Positions 11,636-20,291 of a DNA stretch of 64,000 nucleotides are shown in pieces. The translations under genes were made by a program, and so were the position numbers. Each line of letters begins with the position of its first letter. Position 1 is the stretch's first letter. This stretch comes from Siphonodentalium dalli (Eukaryota; Mollusca; Scaphopoda; Gadilida; Siphonodentaliidae). The stretch is from contig CP136067.1 in assembly GCA_032622095.1 (NCBI GenBank), forward strand, positions 79,448,705 to 79,512,704. The letters run 5' to 3'. The notes under the pieces are model-generated. The model ran no database searches and was not told the origin of the DNA. It was given only the letters and a program-made list of their open reading frames with translations.

Positions 11636-11766
11636 CTTCCCTGCAACTGTTGGTGACACAACAGCCAGCGGGTCCTCATAAGATACCAGTTTGCCTGGCC
11701 ATGAAGGGTAACCATTGACCTGGCCCCATACAATATCACCAATGTTGAACTGTTTGCTTGAACCTT
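11636..11766 (-). CDS. MBD5/6: MBD5/6 exon D: N-terminal half of PWWP domain
   Basis: Exon of 131 nt with acceptor tttattacag|AA and donor aag|gtatgt; it starts with two bases completing the Glu codon from exon C and ends in phase 0 after 43 codons. The protein reads [25 protein letters not shown], the opening beta-strands of a PWWP domain: the GDIVWGQ strand and YPSWPGK as the PWWP motif itself (here P-S-W-P). Vertebrate MBD5 has [13 protein letters not shown]...SWPGKLV at the same place near its C-terminus. PWWP domains bind methylated histone lysines with nearby DNA. The second half of the domain and the natural stop codon are on an exon I could not find. The nearest mobile element ends only about 50 bases beyond the donor. 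Confidence 0.95.
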
Positions 11767-11848
11767 CTGTAATAAAGTACAATGTTTCAGCTAAAGTACT
11801 GTTATGTACTATTATAGACAAATGTACATAAAACAAATTATTGGAATT

Positions 11849-12222
11849 TATGGGTCACTCGCATTTATATAAGAGAATGCACTGGTACAGGATCTGTAAT
11901 GCTGCACCAACACAGCCTTGGGTTAAATGTGAAAAAGGTGACCTGCCATGGAATACTTGGGTTAAGCGAGTCCAATTTAAGTTTACAATGATAATACCGG
12001 TATCTCAAATTCTAACATCAAGATAAAGACACCTCACTGCTGACCCATTAATATCAATTATATAGCAGAGCTGTCAACAAATCACAGACATTGTTTATAT
12101 TGATGCTGGCAACTCTATTAATACAATAACATTTATAATGATCTCAGACCATCTGTAGATTTATATATTCAGCTGTGCAATGCAACATCCAGCAAACTTT
12201 TTTTATCAGGAAATCTTTCACA
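11849..12222 (+). repeat. Dispersed repeat with TATATAAGAGAATGCACTGG, copy 1
   Basis: Shares TATAAGAGAATGCACTGG, CAGGATCTGTA, TGGAATACTTGGGTTAA, GTCCAATTTAAGTTTACAAT and CTGACCCATTAATATCAATT with 24895-25235 in the same orientation. The first phrase also occurs at 46320-46342. The two full copies lie on either side of exons C/D in introns of the MBD5/6 gene. It is non-coding. Confidence 0.75.
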
Positions 12223-13143
12223 GAATGTCCTAGGGTTGGAACGATTAATCGACTAGTCGTAGACGACGCTGAAATGTCAGAACGTCGACTCTGAATTTTG
12301 CTGTCGACTAGTCGGAACATAGTGTATTAGTTCCATGTATAACGCTTTCAAGATCGATTCCGACATAAACGGTTGTTAACTGCGCGTAAGTTACGGTAAG
12401 TATAACATTTGGTGGCACCCGGAATTGACAGTGTTACTAGTATAGACACACACGGTGACCCGACTATTAATTGAAAGAATGAAATTGACAACACAATGTC
12501 TCACTCGTCGTTTGAGGTCAAAGACATCACTGCGACATGATGGCAATGATTGACGCGGCTTTATCGTTTGTCGGAGACCGCTTTGATCTAGACACTGTGT
12601 ATATTTCAATTGTTCAATTGAAGGTCGCTTAAGGTGGGAGCGGGTCGATTCGGTCCAGGGCTCTTTCGGTCTTGGACTTTTCGGTCCAGGGCTCTTTCGG
12701 CCGGGCTCGTTCGGGCGGGCTCGTTCGGCCCCTATTCAATTCGGGTAATTAGGTAGTGTGGGTGTTAATTGGACGGCATGTTAATTGCCTTTGATTTGGG
12801 ACCGGTCTTTTGATGACAATGGAGATTTATGTTTGTAATTAACGTTTTATTCGCAACAATAGTAATGGGTATACACACATAGTAATTAACACTGCAACAA
12901 ATTCGAACAATAACGTGAATTAATATATGAAGATATGAACATTTATTGATTAAAAACAAGTTAAAACAGTAAATATATACAGTTTACATGATAAAACATC
13001 TGGTTATTTAATGATTAAAAACAAGATAAAACATGGAAAAATCAGTCAATACATTATTTATTTATAAAGATTAAAACATTGCGTAGGTCTTCTTCTTTGT
13101 TCTTCTTCTTCTTTGCGTAGGTCTTCTTCTTTATTCTTCTTCT

Positions 13144-13380
13144 TTATTTCTTGGATTGGCCATTCTTGTAGATCGCGTTCACATCCTTCAGGAATTCGGT
13201 TGTCTTGATGGTGCCGTCTTTGTATGATGCCCATAGCGCCTCAAGGTCTTTGTCAATCTTCATGTACTTCTGCTTTATGTCGGTTTCGAGGTCCCTCGCT
13301 GCTACAGCTACCTCGATATGTGCAGCTTCTTTTTGGAGCACTTGGATCAGCGGGTAGAAAGACAATCTGCTCCCCTTCAT
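13144..13380 (-). CDS. C-terminal part of the FLYWCH protein
   Basis: Open frame of 78 codons starting with ATG 13380, directly after an acceptor-like cttcttcacag. The protein reads GSRLSFYPLIQVLQKEAAHI, then AARDLETDIKQKYMKIDKDL and a Lys-rich end, predicted mostly helical. This pattern, FYPLIQVL followed by a helical tail, is seen after the FLYWCH finger in many small FLYWCH-type proteins of invertebrates, so I read it as the second exon of the same gene. Sequence ends in GQSKK and a stop, with CTTCTTCTTT simple sequence just downstream. Confidence 0.6.
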   Translation of the reverse strand: MKGSRLSFYPLIQVLQKEAAHIEVAVAARDLETDIKQKYMKIDKDLEALWASYKDGTIKTTEFLKDVNAIYKNGQSKK

Positions 13381-13381
13381 G

Positions 13382-13684
13382 TTAAGCTGCCTGTGCCAAG
13401 CTGTGAAGAAGACGAAATTTCATTAAATTTTTTTGTACTTTTCGTACGATCGATGTAGCAGCTGCAAGGCATGGATCCTTCCGAGCTCTGACGCTGCAAT
13501 GCCAACGGATGCGTCCGTTGTGTGATGCCTTTATCCCATAAGAGTAACCATCAGTACACACTAACAGCGGTTGTTGTCTTTTGCTGCCCGTCGGTAGAAC
13601 CTTGTACGATACAGGGACGTCTAGGACATCATCATCTGGCAGTTCCTCGTCGTCGAGTGTGACATCGTGCTGTTGTGATTGCAT
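13382..13684 (-). CDS. FLYWCH-type zinc finger protein of the MULE element, N-terminal part
   Basis: ATG at 13684 opens a 100-codon frame. After an acidic leader (DDEELPDDDVLDVP) comes YKVLPTGSKRQQPLLVCTDG, then YSYGIKASHNGRIRWHCSVR and KDPCLAAATSIVRK. The spacing of Leu, the DGYxY motif, the W-x-C and the second Cys fits the FLYWCH finger (named for F, L, Y, W, C, H). The terminal His pair is not visible before the frame ends. The minus-strand text just after codon VQK, acaaaaaaatttaatg to gtcttcttcacag, resembles a short intron with a good acceptor, so the frame end at 13382 is probably an intron read-through. FLYWCH fingers bind DNA; in MULEs they may bind the inverted ends. Confidence 0.75.
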   Translation of the reverse strand: MQSQQHDVTLDDEELPDDDVLDVPVSYKVLPTGSKRQQPLLVCTDGYSYGIKASHNGRIRWHCSVRARKDPCLAAATSIVRKVQKNLMKFRLLHSLAQAA

Positions 13685-14633
13685 GAACAAGTCTCAACTC
13701 ACCAACTGAGTGATTCTCAACTCAGATCAATCACCGTTTGATCTTGTCCAAACAAACATGCCAGAAGCCGTTCTGAGTGTAAAAAGATAGATACATGTAC
13801 CAATCTATATAGTAACATATATCTACAACTTTATTATCATCTTTCTCACAGACAAATCACAGGTAAGAATATTAAATCAAATCATAAGATCAATATATAT
13901 AATATAAATTAGAGCAATGCTACCCTTTTATACACTTTAATCAAAATATTAAACGCTTTATTATAATAATAAAATAACATACAAAAGAAAAATATATATA
14001 AACATCCAAATATCCTACTGATAAAAACATTTTTAGGTGAGACTGTTCGGCCCAAACCATGGGCCGAACAAGCCCGGCCGAACAAGCCCAGCCGAAACAG
14101 CCCTGGACCGAATCGACCCCGACCCGCTTAAGGTGACGTCATTGTTGCTACCGTATATAAATGATACTGACATTAAGAACTGGCTATCGTATTCTACAAC
14201 ATAGCCTATTCTATAGGGCGTATTTAGTCGGAACATTAACATTTTATAGTGACACCGCTCGGCACCGGTTTATTGGTGATCACGTGACGAAATCTCGAAC
14301 GCAGATATTAAATTTAAAACCTGTATAAATGGTCGAGTTTCTAATCATTATCCACCACATGTATAATTATATAATTACATTCAGTGTGTTGGATAAATAT
14401 CAAGATGTTTACAGTATTATTTCCCAAATAAATTGGTGTCTATGCAGGGAAATGCGCTACGCAATAGACCGTCATTGCATCAGTCATCAGTGTACGCCAT
14501 GTGCAATGAATTTCCGTACCATGTTATGTTTGAAAGTTTTGATATCGGGTACCGACTAGTCGACGCAACGTGACTTTTGGGTCTCGACTAGTCGACTCTG
14601 AAATTCACTAATCGTTTCAACACTAGAATGTCC

Positions 14634-14999
14634 ATCATTATTAACTGGTCTGTGGGATACAGTCTATCACCAAATAAATAACATTCTATTAACCAGTGGC
14701 AGTCTATATAGTTTGACTCCAATATTGTGAACTACACATGTGTTTTTTATCAGATATCAGGAGGAATTCTGTTATTTAACTGCTACTTGACATTAATGGG
14801 GGATCCGTGCTGTAATGGCACCTTAACACTATTAATTTATGGGTTCATTACTAAATATTTAAAGGGACACATTGGGAACCTTTTTATAAACTTGTATCAT
14901 AATCATCAATATCTAAATGAAAACAAATGAAAGAGTCAATGACATTTTGTTTTTTTATTATTATAAAAGTTAATCAAATTTTTTTTCTTTCGAAAACGG
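14634..14999. other. AT-rich intergenic DNA, no feature seen
   Basis: Only short open frames; no repeat or domain recognised. Confidence 0.5.
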
Positions 15000-15375
15000 G
15001 TCATAACTCTTTTAAAATATATCGGATCAAACCCATATTCGAACTTGATCTGTATTTTGGGCTGTGAAACTCACATACCAAATTTGGTTCCAATCAGATA
15101 AAAAATGTTTGAGTTATGGCAGAAAGCGTGAATTCTAAGTCGGAAAAAGGCCATAACTCTGTAACAAAAACTCGGATCAAACCCAAATTCGAACTCGATC
15201 TGTATTTTGGGCTGAGAAACCCATATACAAAATTTGGTTCCGATTGGATAGAAAATGTTTGAGTTATCGCATTACTCGTAAATTGTCTACGGACAGACAG
15301 ACAGACAGACGAACGACGAGTGGTCAATCCGGACAACGACACTATGTTTACCATACTATGGTATGGGTAAACATA
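15000..15375 (+). repeat. Dispersed repeat ending in a GACA/GACG tract
   Basis: Two ~125-bp units repeat CGGATCAAACCC, GAACTNGATCTGTATTTTGG and AATTTGGTTCCNAT, then a GACAGACAGACAGACGAACG tract. Same family as 1-110. Confidence 0.65.
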
Positions 15376-15469
15376 AAACGAGAAGCGTGACCATTCCATT
15401 TCTAATATACAAATGAAAATTTTGTCATGACTGCGGACGCTACTAGAAGGTAACAAAGAACATTTATAT

Positions 15470-16168
15470 ACCCGTCATTTTGTCATAATAATGACGGTGT
15501 GTTGTCAGTTTGGATTTAATATTTGTAAAAATAAATAAATTGAGCAAGATTATGCTCCATTTCTATTTGTTCACCCTACCGGAGTGTTTCACATCACTTT
15601 AAATCATCTTGTAAACTTCAGCATTCAGATAAGTTAGACCCCGAAGCCACAACAAATAGTTTTCGCGGCTGGCTCAACCAATTTCGTGGCTGGTTAGCTA
15701 GCTAAGCCGGCTCAATCGCGTTGTTCGTGGCTGACAAAATATGGCGGCTCAGCCGGCTGAGACGTTATCATTCATTCAGCATATTTTCGTTTCCGAAATT
15801 GTCCTAATCCCCAGTTATAGACCCCAAGTCCTTCATTTATTTTTGCCATTATGGAAAAGCCTAACACCAAAAGAATACGAGCATGTGGTCTGGAAATCTA
15901 CTGGTTCACCACAAATGCTAAAAAAATGTGCAAGAATGTAGTTTCCCCACCTAATCGGTATAAGTTACATTGGGACTTCTGTCAACTTCAGACTGCTATC
16001 ATCACTGGTATCTTGCGATATATACATGCATCATTGAAGGATGAATCCAATAGTAATGATATTTCAAACAATTGCTATTGTATTCTACAGGTTATGTGCA
16101 TATATATTGACAAATGCCAGCAATGTCTGAAACTGAGTCGGGGTCGAAATAAACAATTTATGTTTTAA
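15470..16168 (+). repeat. Two-module repeat, order A-B (copy 1)
   Basis: Module A (about 15480-15600: GACGGTGTGTTGTCA ... CCGGAGTGTTTCACATCACT) is followed by module B (about 15655-16165: GGCTGGCTCAACCAA ... AATAAACAATTT). Both recur inverted at 49440-50120 but with the modules in the other order. The open frames 15741-15941 and 15851-16168 fall inside module B and are not supported as genes. Confidence 0.7.
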
Positions 16169-17423
16169 CCCTTTCAAGTTTCAATGCTGAATGGATGCTC
16201 TCATTCAATTAGATGAAAGCATGCATTGGAATAGTCTATTCCACATTGAGAGGCCCAGGCGTTCGATAATATAACAACCAAGCAGTGTCCATGCATGTAT
16301 GCCGATATTAGGCAATGCTTAGTTCTTTGCGATTACAGTACAGTTGTGCTTGATATATAAGCCCATGCACACGGCTCAGCAATTTTAAAATTCCTGTGGC
16401 AGAGTTTTTTTCATGTGGCTGACGTTAGGATAATATGGCTGGTGGCGGCTTGTGGCCAATATGGCTGGCAGCGGCGGCGTGCGATGGCGGCTTCGGGCTC
16501 TAAGATAAGTGCCAGTAGTTTATTGCTTTTGCCATGTTCTGATGATCAATATAGCTTGATATAAAATATGAAAGACTTACCGATACATGTTATATACACA
16601 ATATGTTGAAGAACTTAAGGTCGTAGAAGTAATCGCCCTCAGAAAAATACAAGGATGACTTTTACTTTGCTTGGAAAATAAATATAGAATACGTAGCTAG
16701 TGTCTTGTGACATCACTTAAAGGCCTACTTAATTTTCGAGTCACCGATTATTTTTTGTATAATGCCTCGATTTTCGGTTTTAATGACAATCTTTTGGATT
16801 AAAGTAATATAATACATCAACATGTGAAACGTTTGTGTCTCAGAAGATGCCCATAGAGCAATAAAAAATCTCTAACATCAAAGAAACATTTCCCCCATTG
16901 TTCATCTCAGCAAGCTTCACGCGAAATAAGTCTTAGAATTCACAGCGAATTCCAAGAACTCTTGAACATTTCTGGCAGGCGTACATGCCATCAGTCAGGT
17001 TAAAAAAACATGGCGCCCAAAGCGAAGAAAAAGTTTTATAATATTATAGTTCGAATAATGTAATAACGCTCACCAACATTGTGTATAAATAGTTTGATCA
17101 CTCAATGAAGCTGCAGACAAAGTGCTTTTGTTTTCTACAGATGTAGCATCTATCACATGACTTATCTAACTAAGCTGATTCCAAACATCGGTGAAAACTT
17201 TCGTTCTGAATCATAATGACGTCATTTAGGCCACTTTACGTTGCAACCTGCAAAATTTGCAAGCATAATTACGTCACAAAAGTAATACTAACCTAATAAG
17301 ACTATGTTTAGCTAATATTAAAAGCTGCATTGGCATAATAAACTTAATGTTTATCGAGTAGGCTCTATATAGGCAATGGAAGTAGTGAGCGGTGGATAAA
17401 GAACAATCCGTATTCGTGTTTAA
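16169..17423. other. AT-rich stretch with a short dispersed repeat
   Basis: About 16722-16850 (AAAGGCCTACTTAATTTTCG onward) matches 54072-54200. A TTAACCCTTTCAAG sequence at 16166 looks like a lone TTAA-element end. Nothing else is recognised. Confidence 0.5.
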
Positions 17424-18581
17424 TAGTGATGATCCGATGATCGGAAACGACAATTGGAATCGGCCAATTGTGGCCCATCGGATGACAATCGGTACTCGGG
17501 TTTCAACATCGGCATTTCCGATTGTCTAAATAATAAATAGATGCTTGTTTTTCTTCAATAAACTGTGTTAAATATAATCACCAGTATTCAAACTGATTCA
17601 AACTGATAATCAGGTCAGCCAGTGACCTCAATGACCTCTTATCAAAAGCAGAATTTTAAAAATCTGTAGACAGCCGATGATCGGAAACGACAATCGGAAT
17701 CGGCCGATTGTGGCCCATCGGATGACAATCGGTACTCGGGTTTCAACATCGGCATTTCCGATTGTCTAAATAATAAATAGATGCTTGTTTTTCTTCAATA
17801 AACTGTGTTAAATATAATCACCAGTATTCAAACTGATTCAAACTGATAATCAGGTCAGCCAGTGACCTCAATGACCTCTTATCAAAAGCCGACATTAAAA
17901 ATCTGTAGACAGTAAACAAGTATTGCGTTATGCCCTGTTTCCTTGGTATGGTCTCTACAGTTGGGTTCAAGATAATGTGGTATAACATCAAAATCCCTTC
18001 CTCAGACGGAGGTCTCACGTAGAATACTTGTATTTTATTAATTGGATAGGGATATTTACACTGGTAACAATTATTAATATTTTAATTGTTTTTATTTGTA
18101 ATTAAACATTTCGTTCTTGTTTTGATGTGAACGTTCATGCACTCTTCCGAGTTGTCATCATGGCGAATGCCAATACTCACCTGTGTCTGAAATTGTAGCC
18201 AGAATTCAGACCCCCTATTGACTTACAGTTGTATATGGCGAATGCACATTTTGAGGGGAAATACTGTCAACAAGTTTTAGTAGCGACTTATAGACAGAAA
18301 TATACGGTAAATTGAGCATAATATAAGATGTGTATTGGTTGTCAGGACGCAGAAATTCGTTCACATGCCCACCCATACCTAACTTTATAGTTACCAAAAT
18401 GTATACTTATGTATACTGGTATATTACTGATGTTGTTGCTTCCAAATCAACATAGTATATAACACATATAACATATTTTGGTATAATTATTACAATAATC
18501 GGAATCGGCACCTGCATCGGCCGATTGTGATCCCAAATAATCGGCGCACGGCTCTATTTGACAATCGGCTCATCAACACTG
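17424..18581. mobile_element. hAT-type element containing a 240-bp tandem duplication
   Basis: Left end TAGTGATGATCCGATGATCG and right end (inverted) CAGTGTTGATGAGCCGATTG share the hAT-like pattern; ATCGGNNTCGGCC motifs crowd both ends. The unit 17434-17673 is repeated almost exactly at 17674-17912. A clear 8-bp duplication was not found, perhaps because a fold-back abuts the right end. No transposase. Confidence 0.6.
17434..17912 (+). repeat. 240-bp tandem duplication
   Basis: Two adjacent copies start at CCGATGATCGG (17434 and 17674). They differ at only a few sites, so the duplication is recent. Confidence 0.9.
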
Positions 18582-18980
18582 TTATCCCCCAAATATTCTT
18601 CCTACAGTAATCAATAATATAGCTTAGTTCAGGGACATATGATAAATAATTGCCTATTTGAAGTGACTTGTAAAAACTTTCCAGAAATATGTGATACAAA
18701 TACTTGTTAAACAGTGTTTAACAAGTATTTGTATCACATATTTCTGGAAAGTTTTTTTTTACTTCAGGAAGTCTTTTCAAGTATACAATGTCTATATATT
18801 AGTATAACATTTATTTACCAACCTATCTTAACACTGGAATGTGACAAAGGTGAGAAGTCGCTATGAGGCCTGAAGATTACAAGTCACTTCAAATAGGCAA
18901 TTATTTATCATATGTCCCTGAAGTAAGCTATATTATTGATTATTGTAGGAAGAATATTTAGGGGATAACAGTGTTAATTT
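18575..18980. repeat. Fold-back with a second hairpin inside
   Basis: Outer arms AACACTGTTATCCCC...GTGACTTGTAA and its reverse complement (about 95 bases each) enclose a near-perfect inner palindrome at about 18674-18755 (arms CTTTCCAGAAATATGTGATA onward). Confidence 0.85.
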
Positions 18981-18996
18981 CTCATTTTCATTTATT

Positions 18997-19225
18997 TTAA
19001 CCCTTTCTTTACTAAATTCTCATTGACAAGTACATGTACATTATGAATAATTGAATTTATTATCTGAACAATTCCCATCGAATTAATAGAAATTATTCTG
19101 CACTTGTATTATCCGTTTGTCCGCTAACATCTCCTGAACACCCCTCTAGGTCAATAATAGAATGTTCCAATGTATACTTTTATTATAACTGGGTGAGAAA
19201 ATCAATTTAGCAAAAAAAGGGTTAA
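18997..19225. mobile_element. TTAA MITE
   Basis: Ends TTAACCCTTTCTTTACTAAA and, inverted, TTAACCCTTTTTTTGCTAAA, 229 bp, no ORF. Confidence 0.7.
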
Positions 19226-19429
19226 TCTTATTGGTGATTGACTTTCTTAATGAAAGTGTCAATAACACCGTAGCTCAGCTCAACTTGGGAAGGAGTTTAT
19301 TGTTTATTTTTTTCTGAGCAATGAATAGAATGATAAAGAAGGAAATCCAGTTAGAGTAAAGGTCTATTATTGATTAGATCAAATTATTTTCATTTGAAAC
19401 ATGTCAGCAATAAATGTGTGCGGATGGAT

Positions 19430-20158
19430 TCAAATTTGAAATCCAAGATGGCTGCTGGCAGCCATGTTTTATAACAAATTTATTTCGGAAATAATCGATG
19501 GCTCCAATCTAGAGGACACCCCAAAGATCCATAATGAAGTTTGGTGACAATTGGATAAGGGATGTGTCCTGTAGGGTGTGCTGAAGGATTTAGTCAGGCA
19601 AAGAGTAAAATCAAAGATGGCCACTGGCAGCCATGTTTTTTAATAAATTTCGGAAATAATTGATGGCTCCCATCTAGAGGACACCCCGAAGACCCATACG
19701 AAGTCTGGTGATGATCGGATGAGGGATATGGTCTGTAGGGTGAGCCAAATGATTTAGTGATGCAAAGAGTAAAATCCAAGATGGCTACCGGTGGCCATGT
19801 GTTTTATCGAAAATTGTTCAAATTTAATGGCTCCCATCTAGAAGTGTTCCTAAATGTGCCTGCAAATTATCAATACAGTTCTCTAATAAATGTGGGCTTC
19901 GGGCTGAGCCAATGGATTCGAATTTGAAATCCAAGATGGCTGCTGGCGGCCATGTGTTTTAACGATTTAAGGAAAAAATTGATGGCTCACATCTAGAGGA
20001 CACCCTGAAGACCCATATGAAGTTTGGTGATGATCGGACGAGGGATGCGGCCTGTACGGTGAGCCAAAGGAAATTGTTAACAGATGCATGCATGCACGCA
20101 CAACAGATGATGGACACCAACCCACGACAATAGCTCAAAGTAAAGTTGAGCTAAAAAG
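19430..20158 (+). repeat. Tandem-unit repeat with AAATCCAAGATGGCTGC
   Basis: Four units start at about 19438, 19607, 19772 and 19926 (154-169 bp apart), each with CAAGATGGCTGCTGGC, GATGGCTCCCATCTAGAGGA, CACCCNGAAGACCCATA and GAAGTTTGGTGATGATCGGA, then the tail CAATAGCTCAAAGTAAAGTTG AGCTAAAA (given in two parts). An inverted relative is at 59045-59470. Confidence 0.75.
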
Positions 20159-20291
20159 GATTACATATTTGAAACATTATCTAAGATTTTTAACACTATT
20201 CACTCCAAATGGATAAATGTACATTTTTTATAACTGATAGCCTGATAGGATATATCATTTTGTAAAATGAGGGTTAATAGCACAAACTTAC

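Larger units (their letters stand above)
12637..14126 (-). mobile_element. Mutator-like (MULE) element carrying a FLYWCH gene
   Basis: Inverted ends GCGGGTCGATTCGGTCC (left) and GGGTCGGGGTCGATTCGG (right, inverted) continue into CAGGGCTCTTTCGG/CAGGGCTGTTTCGG. A 9-bp direct repeat CTTAAGGTG flanks it (12628-12636 and 14127-14135), the size typical of Mutator-like elements. It encodes a FLYWCH finger on the minus strand, and FLYWCH/WRKY-GCM1 fingers are known companions of MULE transposases in animals. No MULE transposase is visible, so it relies on one elsewhere. It sits inside a hAT-type element that is itself in the MBD5/6 gene. Confidence 0.82.
12231..14625. mobile_element. hAT-type element with perfect 8-bp TSD, host of a nested element
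   Basis: Ends are TAGGGTTGGAACGATTA and, inverted, TAGTGTTGAAACGATTA. A perfect 8-bp target duplication GAATGTCC flanks it (12223-12230 and 14626-14633). Subterminal CGACTAGTCG motifs repeat at both ends, as in the related copy at 28800-29693. The central 1.5 kb is a later insertion (12637-14126). Outside that insertion, about 900 bp of hAT-type sequence remains without a transposase, so it is non-autonomous. Confidence 0.9.

Noticed and set aside
15741-16168. Open frames of 66 and 105 codons as genes
   Set aside because: They lie in a dispersed repeat whose second copy (49620-50120) does not keep them.
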